A stretch of 64,000 bases of DNA from DATFFO01 sp963772815 (lineage in GTDB: Bacteria > Actinomycetota > Acidimicrobiia > Spongiisociales > ZC4RG35). Location: contig CAVYYV010000009.1 in the NCBI GenBank assembly GCA_963772815.1, forward strand, positions 24,684 to 88,683. The letters run 5' to 3'. Shown piece after piece: positions 51,971 to 61,147 of the stretch (position 1 is the stretch's first letter; every line of letters starts with the position of its first letter). The notes below the pieces were generated by a model. That model did not search any database and was not told where the DNA came from. It saw only the letters and a program-made list of their open reading frames with translations. The position numbers and the translations under genes are program-made.

Positions 51971-53704
51971 TCAGAACAGCGCCGAGACGATCCACCTACG
52001 CGACTCGACCGGGTCGATCACATCGTCGATCTCGAAGTGGGAGGCGACGTTGACGCCCTTGCCGATCTCGTACATCTCGGTCACCCTCCGCTCCAGCTCT
52101 GCCTGGCGAGCATCGGGATCCTCGATGGCGTCGAGCTCCCGTCTGAATCCCAACTTCACCGCACCCTCCAAACCCATGGGCCCGAACTCCGACGTCGGCC
52201 ACCCCAGTGTGAAGCGCCCCTCGTGGAACCCACCGGCGGCCATGGCCATGGCACCCAGCCCGTACCCGCGCCGGGTGACGATGGTCCCGATCGGAACTTC
52301 GGCCTCGGCTGCGGCCCGAAACAGGCCCCCCGCCGATCGCACCAGGCCCTCAGCCTCTGCCTCGGGCCCCACCATGAATCCTGGCGTGTCGCAAAGGGAG
52401 AGCACCGGCAGCTCCCATCGGTTGCACAGGCGCAGGTGGCGGGCCAGGGAGATAGCGGCGTGATGGTCGACTGCCCCCGCCCGGTGCATGGGGTCATTGG
52501 CGATGATGCCCAGCGGCCGACCCTCGATTCGAGCGAAACCGGTGACCGATGCCTGGGCGTAGCCGGGCCTCACCTCCAGGAAGCTGCCCGTGTCCACGAG
52601 AGCGTCGATGATGTCCCGGACCTGATACAGCCGCCGCCTATTGGCCGGGACGATCGTACGCAGGGCTTCCTGCTCACCAGCATCCCACTCAGATGTGGCA
52701 CCCCGGATCAGGCCCAGCAGGTCGCGCACCGTCGCCACCGCCTGGTGATCATCCTCGACGGGGAGGTCTATCACCCCGTTGTGGATCTGCACGCCGGCGG
52801 AGCCAACCTCGTCGGAGGAGAAGACGCCCAACCCTCCGCCCTCGATCATGGCCGGCCCGCCCATGCCCAGGTTCGAGTCTTGGGTGGCGACGATCACGTC
52901 GCATTGGCCGAGCAGTGCCGCGTTTCCGGCAAAGCAGTAGCCGGTGTTGACCCCGATGGTTGGACCCCGGATCTCTGCAAAGAGACGAAACGCCGGGACC
53001 TCGAGGAGCGAGACGCCCGGCCAGTCGACATCGCCGGGCCGGCCTCCGCCACCCTCGGCGAACAGGACGACCGGCAGGCCCATCTCGGAGGCCAGCCTGA
53101 AGAGGCGATCCTTTTTGCGATGGTTCTGCATCCCCTGGGTGCCGGCCAGGACCGTGTAGTCGTAGGAGACCACGATCGCCCGGTCGTCGCCCGATGTGCC
53201 GGTGTCGATGCGCCCGATTCCGGCCACCATCCCGTCGGCCGGCGTTCTCCTGATCAGCTCCTCGACATCACGCCGCCCCCGTTGAGCGGCTATAGCCAGC
53301 GGCCCATATTCGGTGAAGTCGCTGCAGAGCTCGGCCAGATTCTCGCGTGTTGTGCGATGACCCGACTCATGACGAGCCGCTACCGCCTCCGGCCGGGCGT
53401 CGTCCAGTCCCAGGGCATGGCGCTCCATGGCCTCGTCCAGTGCTGAGAGATCCTCCTGTCGAGCCCTATCGGGGCCGGCTTCCGTCTCCTCGGTCTGCTC
53501 GATGCTGACCAGGGGCGTCCCGGCCTCGACCGCTTCTCCAACCTGCACGTGGAGCCGGTCGACCCTGCCCGTCACCCGGGCGGTCACCGGGTGCTCCATC
53601 TTCATGACCTCCAGCACGACCAGGGTGTCGGACGCCCTGACCCGGGATCCCACCTCCACCGACACGGCCGCCACACGAGCGGCCACCGGAGCAACGATTT
53701 CCAC
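51971..53704 (-). CDS. Biotinyl-domain-carboxyltransferase fusion of an acyl-CoA carboxylase
   Basis: 577 residues. Residues 1-72 are a biotinyl domain with LEVMKMEHPVTARVTG (biotinylated Lys in MKM). A charged linker (75-105) is followed by a carboxyltransferase with both halves: LCSDFTEYGPLAIAAQRG, YTVLAGTQGMQNHRKKDRLFRLA, FAEGGGGRPGD, NTGYCFAGNAALLGQCDVIVATQDSNLGMGGPAMIEGG and the second half YAQASVTGFARIEGRPLGIIANDP, FMVGPEAEAEGLVRS, RRGYGLGAMAM. It should transfer CO2 from biotin to an acyl-CoA. No biotin carboxylase gene lies nearby, so that subunit must be elsewhere. The biotin domain placed first is unusual. GTG 53704 is the start. Confidence 0.88.
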   Translation of the reverse strand: MEIVAPVAARVAAVSVEVGSRVRASDTLVVLEVMKMEHPVTARVTGRVDRLHVQVGEAVEAGTPLVSIEQTEETEAGPDRARQEDLSALDEAMERHALGLDDARPEAVAARHESGHRTTRENLAELCSDFTEYGPLAIAAQRGRRDVEELIRRTPADGMVAGIGRIDTGTSGDDRAIVVSYDYTVLAGTQGMQNHRKKDRLFRLASEMGLPVVLFAEGGGGRPGDVDWPGVSLLEVPAFRLFAEIRGPTIGVNTGYCFAGNAALLGQCDVIVATQDSNLGMGGPAMIEGGGLGVFSSDEVGSAGVQIHNGVIDLPVEDDHQAVATVRDLLGLIRGATSEWDAGEQEALRTIVPANRRRLYQVRDIIDALVDTGSFLEVRPGYAQASVTGFARIEGRPLGIIANDPMHRAGAVDHHAAISLARHLRLCNRWELPVLSLCDTPGFMVGPEAEAEGLVRSAGGLFRAAAEAEVPIGTIVTRRGYGLGAMAMAAGGFHEGRFTLGWPTSEFGPMGLEGAVKLGFRRELDAIEDPDARQAELERRVTEMYEIGKGVNVASHFEIDDVIDPVESRRWIVSALF

Positions 53705-53722
53705 GGCCTGATCCTAAGCGGG

Positions 53723-54021
53723 CCGCCGCCCACCCCGGCGAAGCCTCCACCATCTAACCGACGGCTCCGACAGCCACACTCAAACCCGCCGCCCACCCCG
53801 GCGAAGCCTCCACCATCTAACCGACGGCTCCGACAGCCACACTCAAACCCGCCGCCCACCCCGGCGAAGCCTCCACCATCTAACCGACGGCTCCGACAGC
53901 CACACTCAAACCCGCCGCCCACCCCGGCGAAGCCTCCACCATCTAACCGACGGCTCCGACAGCCACACTCAAACCCGCCGCCCACCCCGGCGAAGCCTCC
54001 ACCATCTAACCGACGGCTCCG
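53723..54021. repeat. 63-bp tandem repeat (4.75 copies) with four 20-codon micro-ORFs after sufB
   Basis: The 63-bp unit CCGCCGCCCACCCC... repeats at 53723, 53786, 53849, 53912 and 53975 (partial, to about 54021), almost without change. The last copy overlaps the 3' end of sufB including its TAG, so the repeat arose by duplicating the end of sufB. On the minus strand each copy gives ATG directly after the preceding TAG: micro-ORFs at 53943-54005, 53880-53942, 53817-53879 and 53754-53816, each 20 codons (MVEASPGWAAGLSVAVGAVG). Because 63 is a multiple of three, several frames stay open through the repeat in both directions, so coding cannot be judged by openness. It is not a CRISPR: there are no spacers. 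This is also the only gap over 300 bp. Confidence 0.9.
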
Positions 54022-55418
54022 GCTTCGGCCATGTTGAGCTCGATGAGGCGGTTCATCTCGACGGCGTACTCCATCGGGAGCTCCTTGACGATGGGCTCGA
54101 TGAATCCGGCCACGATCATCGAAGTCGCCTGATCCTCGGTCAGACCACGGCTCATCAGGTAGAAGAGCTGCTCCTCGCCCACCTTGGAAACGGTGGCCTC
54201 ATGGCCGATCTCGGCGTCGTTCTCCTCGATCTCCATATACGGGTAGGTGTCGGAGCGGGACTTCTCGTCGAGGATCAGAGCGTCACAACGCACGAAGCTC
54301 TTGGCGTGCTCCGCCCCCGGCTCGACTCTGACCAGGCCGCGGTATCCCGCCCGACCCCCGCCCTTCGAGATCGACTTGGAGACGATCGTCGAGGTGGTGT
54401 CGGGAGCGACATGAACCATCTTGGCGCCGGCGTCCTGATGCTGGCCCTCCCCGGCGAAAGCGATGGACAGCACCTCACCGTGGGCACCCGGCTCCATCAG
54501 CCACACGGCCGGATACTTCATGGTCAGCCGCGAACCCAGGTTGCCATCGACCCACTCCATGGTGGCGTTGCGATAGGCAACAGCCCGCTTGGTGACAAGG
54601 TTGAACACGTTGTTCGACCAGTTCTGGATCGTGGTGTAGCGGCACCGGCCGCCTTCCTTCACGACGATCTCCACCACGGCAGAGTGGAGCGAATCGGTGG
54701 TGTAGATCGGGGCCGAGCACCCTTCCACGTAATGACAGTAGGCGCCTTCGTCGACGATGATCAGCGTGCGCTCGAACTGGCCCATATTCTCCGAGTTGAT
54801 ACGGAAGTAGGCCTGCAGCGGCTGGTCGACGTGCACACCGGGGGGAACGTAGATAAAGGACCCGCCCGACCAAACCGCCGAGTTGAGGGCGGCAAACTTG
54901 TTGTCGTTGGGCGGAATCACGGTTCCCATGTATTCGCGAACGATGTCGGGGTGCTCGCGCAGGGCGGTGTCCATGTCGCTGAATAGGACACCCTTCTCCT
55001 CCAGATCCTCGCGGTTGCGGTGGTAGACGACCTCGGACTCGTACTGGGCCGTGACCCCGGCCAGGTACTTGCGCTCTGCCTGGGGGATGCCCAGCTTCTC
55101 GTAGGTCTTCTTGATCGACTCGGGCACCATGTCCCAGTCTTTGGCCTGGGTGTCGGTGGGCTTGACGTAGTAGTAGATGTCGTCGAAATCGATCGAGTTG
55201 AGCGCTCCGCCGCCGCCCCACTGAGGGATCGGCTTGCGCAGGAAACGCTGGTAGGCCTTGAGCCGGAAGTCCAGCATCCACTGGGGCTCGTCCTTGATCT
55301 TCGACATCTGGCGGATGACATCCTCGTTCAGCCCCTTCTGGGGCTTGAAGACGTACTCGTCCTCGGAGTCGTGCCAGCCGAGCTTGTATGCGCCGAGATC
55401 GATATCGACGGTGGCCAT
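54006..55418 (-). CDS. sufB: SufB, Fe-S cluster assembly scaffold
   Basis: 470 residues. Full SufB pattern: YKLGWHDSEDEYVFKPQKGLNEDVIRQMS, EPQWMLDFRLKAYQRF, FIYVPPGVHVDQPLQAYFRINSENMGQFERTLIIVDEGAYCHYVEGCSAPIY (beta-helix with conserved Cys), ATMEWVDGNLGSRLTMKYPAVWLMEPGAHGE, YMEIEENDAEIGHEATVSKVGEEQLFYLMSRGLTEDQA. ATG 55418 has GAGGTG 8 bases upstream. SufB is the core scaffold with SufC and SufD. Its end overlaps the 63-bp repeat. It stands alone on the minus strand, away from sufD, which is unusual. Confidence 0.95.
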   Translation of the reverse strand: MATVDIDLGAYKLGWHDSEDEYVFKPQKGLNEDVIRQMSKIKDEPQWMLDFRLKAYQRFLRKPIPQWGGGGALNSIDFDDIYYYVKPTDTQAKDWDMVPESIKKTYEKLGIPQAERKYLAGVTAQYESEVVYHRNREDLEEKGVLFSDMDTALREHPDIVREYMGTVIPPNDNKFAALNSAVWSGGSFIYVPPGVHVDQPLQAYFRINSENMGQFERTLIIVDEGAYCHYVEGCSAPIYTTDSLHSAVVEIVVKEGGRCRYTTIQNWSNNVFNLVTKRAVAYRNATMEWVDGNLGSRLTMKYPAVWLMEPGAHGEVLSIAFAGEGQHQDAGAKMVHVAPDTTSTIVSKSISKGGGRAGYRGLVRVEPGAEHAKSFVRCDALILDEKSRSDTYPYMEIEENDAEIGHEATVSKVGEEQLFYLMSRGLTEDQATSMIVAGFIEPIVKELPMEYAVEMNRLIELNMAEAGAVG

Positions 55419-55458
55419 CTAGTAATCACCTCACTACATCTGCCGGGATTTACACCAT

Positions 55459-55486
55459 CCCGATAGTGCAATCCTACCGGATCGGG
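55459..55486. promoter_or_regulatory. Inverted repeat upstream of sufB
   Basis: CCCGAT at 55459-55464 and ATCGGG at 55481-55486, separated by 16 bp, lie 41-68 bases upstream of the sufB start. A shorter pair GGGAT/ATCCC (55445-55449, 55457-55461) overlaps it. A repressor such as a SufR-type protein could bind here, but no regulator gene is in the window and the arms are short. On the minus strand TAGGAT, a -10-like box, lies between the arms. Confidence 0.25.
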
Positions 55487-55524
55487 GTCGGCTATCCCAA
55501 GAGGTTTCCGGCCCGGGCCAGGAC

Positions 55525-57649
55525 TCAGCGATCCTGGCTGCCGGACAGCTCTGCAACCGGTATCCGTCGATGAGGCTGAGAGGCTCGCAGCACCCAGAAG
55601 CGCTCTCTCTGCGCCTCCCATTCCTCCAAGATGGTGGCCGCCACGTCCGACTCGGTCAGCTCCAGGTGGCGCTCGAGGATGTCACGCACTTCGATCTCCT
55701 CGATCTCGACCAGGCGGCGCATGGCCGGAGACGTCTCGGCCACGAATCGATTGAGTCGGGCCTTGGGATCCCACACGTAGGCCACGCCTCCCGTCATGCC
55801 GGCCCCGAAGTTGCGGCCTACGGGACCCAGCACCACCACCACGCCCCCGGTCATGTACTCGCAACCGTGATCCGAGCAGCCCTCGACCACGGCCGTGGCA
55901 CCCGAGTTGCGGACCGCAAAGCGCTGGCCGACCGTGCCGGCCATGAACAACTCACCACCGGTCGCCCCGTAGAGGACGGCATTGCCGCCCGCGTGGGGAA
56001 CGCTGCCCTCCGGACGGCGTGGGGAGACCACGATCCTGCCGCCACCCATCCCTTTTCCGACGTAATCATTTCCGGTCCCGTTCAGACGCAGGTCCACCCC
56101 TGGGGCGTGCCAGGCACCCAGGCTCTGGCCGGCAGTGCCCGACAGCTTCAGAGTCACGGTCCCGGGCGGCAACCCCTCATCTCCGTACCGGGCGGCGATG
56201 GCGCCCGAGATGCCTGCCCCCACCGTCCGGTCCACATTGGAGATAGGGAACGAGAGGTCTACGGGGGTCCGCGATTCGATGGCCGGGAGCGCCTCTTCCA
56301 AGAGTCGACGGGAGAGCTTGGACACAGGGGGCGGGCGGAAGCCAGGATGTTGCAGACGCCCCTCGGCCCGCACCAGGAGATCGGACAGGCCGCGGGCCAT
56401 GGGATGATCGATCGGCTGGAGGAGGTCTGCCCGGCCGATCACCTCGCTCAAGGTGCGAGCGCCCAGCCCTGCCAGGTGCCCCCGTACTTCCTCGGCCAGC
56501 ATCCTGAACAGGATCACCACCTGCTCGGCTGCCCCGGTGAACTTGGCCCGCAGGTCTTCGTTCTGGGTCGTGATGCCCACGGGGCAGGTGTTGAGGTGGC
56601 ACTGGCGGACCATCTTGCAGCCCAGCGCCAATAGAGGCAGGGTCCCGAAACCGAAACGCTCCGCCCCCAGCAGCGCCGCCACCACCACGTCCCTCCCGGT
56701 CCGCAGCCCGCCGTCGGTCTCCAGGGCGATCGAGGAGCGCAGCCCGTTGGCGACCAGGACCTGATGGGCTTCGGCCAGACCCAGCTCCCAGGGGGACCCG
56801 GCGTGCTTGATCGACTCGAGGGGAGAGGCGCCGGTTCCGCCATCGGACCCGGAGATCAGAATGCCATCGGCGAGCGCCTTGGCCACCCCTACGGCCACAG
56901 TGCCGACACCGGGCTCAGACACCAGCTTGACCGAGACCCGGGCCGTGGGCTTGAAAGCCTTCAGGTCGTAGATGAGCTGGGCAAGATCCTCGATCGAGTA
57001 GATGTCGTGGTGGGGAGGCGGTGAGATGAGGCTGACACCGGGCTCGGTATGACGCAGGCGGGCGATCTCGTCGGAGACCTTGTGCCCCGGCAACTGGCCT
57101 CCTTCACCGGGTTTGGATCCCTGAGCCATCTTGATCTGATACTCCTCACCCGAGGCCAGGTACCCGGGGGTGACGCCGAAGCGACCCGAGGCAACCTGTT
57201 TGATCGCCGAGTTTCTCGAGGTTCCGTAGCGCTCCGGCGCCTCACCGCCCTCACCTGAGTTGGACAGTGCTCCGATCTGATTCATCGCCTCAGCCAGAGC
57301 ACCGTGGGCTTCGGCCGAAAGCGCCCCCAGGCTCATGGCCGCGGTCACGAACCTGCGCATGATGCGCTCGGCCGGCTCGACCTCCGAGATCGGAACCGGG
57401 CGCCGCGTGGAGAACCGGAGCAGGTCGCGCAACTGCATTGGAGAACGGTCCTCCACCTTCTCCACGTAGGTCTGCCAGTCGGCCTGCTCCCCGGAGCGAA
57501 CCGCCCGTTGAACCGCCAGAACCACGGCCGGGCTGGTGACGTGGGCATACCCGCCCCGCCGCTGCTTGTAGAAGCCCCCGGCGAACTCATCTCCCGATCG
57601 GTACAGGGCATGCAACTGGAGCGAGCGAGCCGCCAGGTCTTCCCATCCC
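55525..57649 (-). CDS. gltB: Glutamate synthase large subunit, C-terminal part (frameshifted)
   Basis: This is the C-terminal half of GltB. Central and FMN-binding domain: GAKALSAEAHGALAEAMNQIGALSNSGEGGE-type sequence, LISPPPHHDIYSIEDLAQLIYDLK, ILISGSDGGTGASPLESIKHAGSPWELGLAEAHQVL (FMN loop) and CKMVRQCHLNTCPVGITTQ, which carries the three Cys of the 3Fe-4S cluster (Cx5Cx4C). The C-terminal beta-helix follows (GTAGQSLGAWHAPGVDLRLNGTGNDYVGKGMGGGRI). The frame is joined to the N-terminal half by removing one base at CCC 57647-57649. No gltD (small subunit) gene is adjacent; sufB follows. Confidence 0.88.
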
Positions 57650-59953
57650 GAGGCCGCCCGTGCGACGGGCGGCGTTGCGGTAGCAGGTCTTTGTGACCTC
57701 CGAGTCGAGTCCCACCACCTCGAACAGCTCCGAGCCCCGATAGGCGGACACCGTCGAGATCCCCATCTTGGACATGACCTTCAGCAGGCCCGACTGCAAG
57801 GAGGACCGGTAGTTCTCCTGGGCCACGACCGGGTTCTGGTGTACGACCCCGTCCTCGGCCAACGTCCTGACCTGGTCGATGGCCAGATAGGGGTTGACCG
57901 CCGAAGCCCCGGCGGCAATCAACATCGCCAGATCGTGCGAATCCCGCGGCTCGCCGGATACGACCACGATCGAGGCCTGCATACGGATCCCGGCGTCGAT
58001 CAGACGATGGTGGACCGCTCCCACCAGCGGGGTCATCGGGATGGGAACGCTGTCCTCGTCCACCTCCCGATCCGAGACAACGACGATCGTGGCGCCGGCC
58101 CGCACCGCTTCGGCCGCCTCGGAACAGACTTGCTCGATGCGATCTGCCAGGCCGGCCTCGCCCGAGGCCCGGGGCCAGATCGCCGGGATCCAATGCGAGA
58201 AGAAGCCGGGGTCGCCCGAGAACACGATCGCCTCGAGTTCGGCGTTGGAAACTATCGGAGAGGAGAGCTCGACCAGATGGGCGTCGCTAGCCACCTCATC
58301 GAGCAGCGATCCGCGAGACCCGAGATAGGTGCGCAGCGACATGACCAGCTGCTCCCGGATTGGATCCATGGGTGGGTTGGTGACCTGGGCGAAGACCTGA
58401 TGGCAGTAGTGCGACGACCGGCGCGGGTAATCCGACATGGCGGCTAATGCTGTGTCACTTCCCATGGAACCAACCGGGGTCTTGCCCTCTGCCATGTCGG
58501 CCAGGATCAGACGACGTTCCTCGGCCGTGTAGCCGAACACGCGACATAGGGCGGCAGCGTCGAAGCGATCGTCCGCCTCGTCATCGAAGGGCTGTTGGAC
58601 GTACAGGGTCTCCGTCGAGATCCACTCCTCATAGGGGGCCCGAGCGGCCAGCTCGTCCCGAAGCGCCTCGCCCATGCGTATCCGGCCGGTTCTCCCCTCG
58701 AACAGAAGCATGTCGCCCGGTCCGAGCTGCCCCGTGTGCTGTGCCCGACTCTCTTCCTCGGGACAGACTCCGGCCTCGGAGGCCACCAGCACCACCTCGG
58801 GCGTGACCGCCCAGCGAGCCGGACGAAGGCCGTTGCGGTCCAACCCGGCCAACAGGTCGACGCCGTCGGTGGCTGCTATCGCCGCGGGGCCATCCCAGGG
58901 CTCTGTGAGGAAAGCCTGGTACTCGTGAAAGGCGCGCAGCTCGGGCGTCAGATCGGCGACGTTCTCCCATGCCGCCGGGATCAGCAGCTCCTTGGTGTGG
59001 GCCAGGTCCCGCCCCGAGCGCAAGAGCAACTCGAACATGTTGTCCAGGCTGCCCGAATCCGACTGTTCCGGCTGGAGAAACGGACGAATGTCACGGATCC
59101 GACGCCCCCAGACCGTCTCCGCCCGTCCAGGCACCATGGCGGCGTTCTCCCGGGCCTGGGTCCAGGAGCGGTTGGAGGCGATGGTGTTTATCTCGCCGTT
59201 GTGAGCCAGAGCGCGGAACGGCTGGGCGATGTGCCACGACGGAAAGGTGTTGGTGGAGTAGCGCTGATGGAAGATGGCGAAGGCGGTCTCGAAATCCGGG
59301 TCGCCCAGGTCCCAGTAGAAGTTGGCGATGTCGGCCGCTGTGAACAGGCCCTTGTACACCACCGTCCGTCCCGACGCCGAGGGAATCGAGAAATCGGCCG
59401 TGGCACCGCTGGCTCGCTCGATCCGCTTGCGAGCCAGGAAGAGAAGTCGCTCGAAGCCGTCGTCATCCTGCCCGGACGGCGACAGAACCAGGGCCTGCTC
59501 GATGATGGGGAGGCTGTCGAATGCCCTCACCGAGAGCACGGACGGATCGGCGGGGACCGAGCGCCAGGCAACCAGGTCACCCCCCTCGGCCGCTACCGCT
59601 TCGGCCACCATCTGGCGATAGCGATGCGCATCCAGGGGCGGGAGGAAGCACATCACCACCCCCAGCCTCCGGCCGGCCTCGACCTCGATCCCGCTCGCCT
59701 TCAGCCAGCGTCGCAGCAGGCGTTGTGGAATCTGGGTCATGAGACCCGCCCCGTCACCGGTGCCGTCGGACGCCTTGGCGCCACGATGATCCAGCCGGCG
59801 CAGACACTCCACGGCCAGCTTCGTCATTCGGTACGAGGAGGACCCATCACGGGCGGCGATGAACCCGACCCCGCACGCGTCGTGCTCATTTCGTGGGTCG
59901 TAGAGCGGAAATGCGGACGTGAAACCAGACCTGGAGATTGCCGGAGCTCCCAT
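57587..59953 (-). CDS. gltB: Glutamate synthase large subunit, N-terminal part (frameshifted)
   Basis: N-terminal half of GltB (about 770 residues before the shift). A short propeptide precedes NEHDACGVGFIA, whose Cys becomes the N-terminal nucleophile of the glutaminase. SDGTGDGAGLMTQIP, FAIFHQRYSTNTFPSW, LAHNGEINTI and FLTEPWDGPAAIAATDGVDLLAGLDRNGLRP complete the amidotransferase domain. Near the break the frame reads CYRNAARRTGGLG; with one base removed at 57647-57649 it continues as WEDLAARSLQLHALYRSGDEF, the normal GltB sequence. Glutamate synthase makes two glutamates from glutamine and 2-oxoglutarate. The start (ATG 59953 or upstream ATGs at 60007 and 60031) is uncertain. The shift is probably an error. 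Confidence 0.88.
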   Translation of the reverse strand: MGAPAISRSGFTSAFPLYDPRNEHDACGVGFIAARDGSSSYRMTKLAVECLRRLDHRGAKASDGTGDGAGLMTQIPQRLLRRWLKASGIEVEAGRRLGVVMCFLPPLDAHRYRQMVAEAVAAEGGDLVAWRSVPADPSVLSVRAFDSLPIIEQALVLSPSGQDDDGFERLLFLARKRIERASGATADFSIPSASGRTVVYKGLFTAADIANFYWDLGDPDFETAFAIFHQRYSTNTFPSWHIAQPFRALAHNGEINTIASNRSWTQARENAAMVPGRAETVWGRRIRDIRPFLQPEQSDSGSLDNMFELLLRSGRDLAHTKELLIPAAWENVADLTPELRAFHEYQAFLTEPWDGPAAIAATDGVDLLAGLDRNGLRPARWAVTPEVVLVASEAGVCPEEESRAQHTGQLGPGDMLLFEGRTGRIRMGEALRDELAARAPYEEWISTETLYVQQPFDDEADDRFDAAALCRVFGYTAEERRLILADMAEGKTPVGSMGSDTALAAMSDYPRRSSHYCHQVFAQVTNPPMDPIREQLVMSLRTYLGSRGSLLDEVASDAHLVELSSPIVSNAELEAIVFSGDPGFFSHWIPAIWPRASGEAGLADRIEQVCSEAAEAVRAGATIVVVSDREVDEDSVPIPMTPLVGAVHHRLIDAGIRMQASIVVVSGEPRDSHDLAMLIAAGASAVNPYLAIDQVRTLAEDGVVHQNPVVAQENYRSSLQSGLLKVMSKMGISTVSAYRGSELFEVVGLDSEVTKTCYRNAARRTGGLGMGRPGGSLAPVACPVPIGR

Positions 59954-60214
59954 CTTTCGGTGGCGAGTCGACCATTCTACCTGAGGCGGCCGAGGCCCAA
60001 TACGCATATGCGCATAGGCGGGTGGGCCCATCCGGTCGGCACATTCCGAGGATCGGGACGCCCGCGTCCAACCCAGGCACGCCCGATGGATAAGATCGGC
60101 CCCCGGGCCGAGCCTACCGGGCGGAACGAAGCCTTCGGCCGATCTTCTCCACAGACCATCCCACGCCGACTCTCCACGATCTGATTGCCTCCCGGAAGCG
60201 GCTCCGCCGGCCAG

Positions 60215-60463
60215 TCAGTGAGGAAACAGTGTGACCACCGATGGCGAGAACATCCCCGTGTGAGCAAGGTCGGCCAGCCCACCCGTTATGAACGTCGCCA
60301 GACGCCCGGCTTCCTTTGGTGTGAGATGTGACGTCGCCACGCAAGTCTCATCACGCCACAAGCTGATGACGACATATCCGGCGTCGTTGTGCCAGGTGGC
60401 TCGTAGCTCTGACCGGTCGCCATCGGGGATGAACTCCCGTCGCTGCTCTGAAGGGTGGTGCAC
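60215..60463 (-). CDS. Small conserved actinobacterial protein, 82 residues
   Basis: The frame has the family pattern WHNDAGYVVISLWRDETCVATSHLTPKEAGRLATFITGGLADL, which I recognise as typical of small actinobacterial proteins of unknown function (VVSLWRDgrCvgTfhL.peEAarL). GTG 60463 is proposed as start because AGGA lies 8 bases upstream and homology begins after it; the longer frame upstream is Pro/Arg-rich and antisense-like. No catalytic motif or membrane segment. A gap of 261 bp separates it from gltB on the same strand. Confidence 0.65.
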   Translation of the reverse strand: MHHPSEQRREFIPDGDRSELRATWHNDAGYVVISLWRDETCVATSHLTPKEAGRLATFITGGLADLAHTGMFSPSVVTLFPH

Positions 60464-60700
60464 CCGGCCAATCCTGACTCGTGCTGGGCATCCAGAGGCT
60501 ACCCACCCGTGATGACGCCCGAAAGGCCGAGTATTCGAGCAGGGCAACGGATCTGTGATGGTGATGGGCCAGATTCGGGACCGCAGCAGACATCGAGCGA
60601 GGGTGGGCAAGTCCGGTCGGGCATCGGAACCCCGCGCCATTCCCCGGCCGGCGCCAGGCGCATCTGGGTGAGCGATGGCCACCGACTACGTTGGCCGTCT

Positions 60701-61138
60701 ATGCCGGTGATGGTCGTTGGCGCAGACACGAGTCAAGGAGAGCTGATCGTGGAACGATTGCTCGACCCCGACCGTGAGGTGCGGGTGTTCGTGACCGACC
60801 CCGATGTAGCCGACGAGTGGAGGCGGGTTGGCGCCAAGGTGGCACTTGGCGACGTCTCCGACGACTCGCACGTCGCCTCGGCGTGCCTGAACTGCTTCTC
60901 GGTCGTGCTGGTGGGTCGTGCTGCCCGTGACGAGCGATTGCGATCGTTCGCCGACAGCGACGAGGCAGTGTTCCAGGGCTGGGCCAGGGCGGTCACCACG
61001 GCCGGCGTGAAAAGGGTCATCTGGGTGCTCGAATCAGAACCGCCCGAGGTCAGAGGACCCGAAGTGGTCGTGGTCGACCCCTCCACCGCGGACCTCCCCG
61101 GTCACGTGTTCCGCCTCGACGAGGCCGCCGCCCTCTGA
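60701..61138 (+). CDS. NAD(P)-binding Rossmann-like protein, NmrA-like, short
   Basis: 145 residues. The start MPVMVVGADTSQGELIVERLLDPDREVRVFVTD has the beta-alpha-beta of a Rossmann fold, with a loose form of the glycine motif. CLNCFSVVLVGRAARDERLR and VKRVIWVLESEPPEVRG follow the course of an atypical SDR or NmrA-like domain, but the protein ends before the substrate part. It may be a sensor-like or truncated protein. ATG 60701 is chosen because upstream codons look antisense-like. It converges with the M23 peptidase gene, 9 bases apart. Confidence 0.6.
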   Translation: MPVMVVGADTSQGELIVERLLDPDREVRVFVTDPDVADEWRRVGAKVALGDVSDDSHVASACLNCFSVVLVGRAARDERLRSFADSDEAVFQGWARAVTTAGVKRVIWVLESEPPEVRGPEVVVVDPSTADLPGHVFRLDEAAAL

Positions 61139-61147
61139 CTACGCCCC

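Noticed and set aside
53723..54021. CRISPR array
   Set aside because: The units are directly joined without variable spacers and overlap the sufB stop, so this is a minisatellite and not a CRISPR array.
53549..54037. Repetitive proteins on both strands across the 63-bp repeat (GGGFECGC and PPPTPAKPPP types)
   Set aside because: The repeat length is a multiple of three, so any frame without a stop stays open. The longer forms run out of register into neighbouring genes and have no start with a ribosome site. Only the TAGATG micro-ORFs were kept as an observation.
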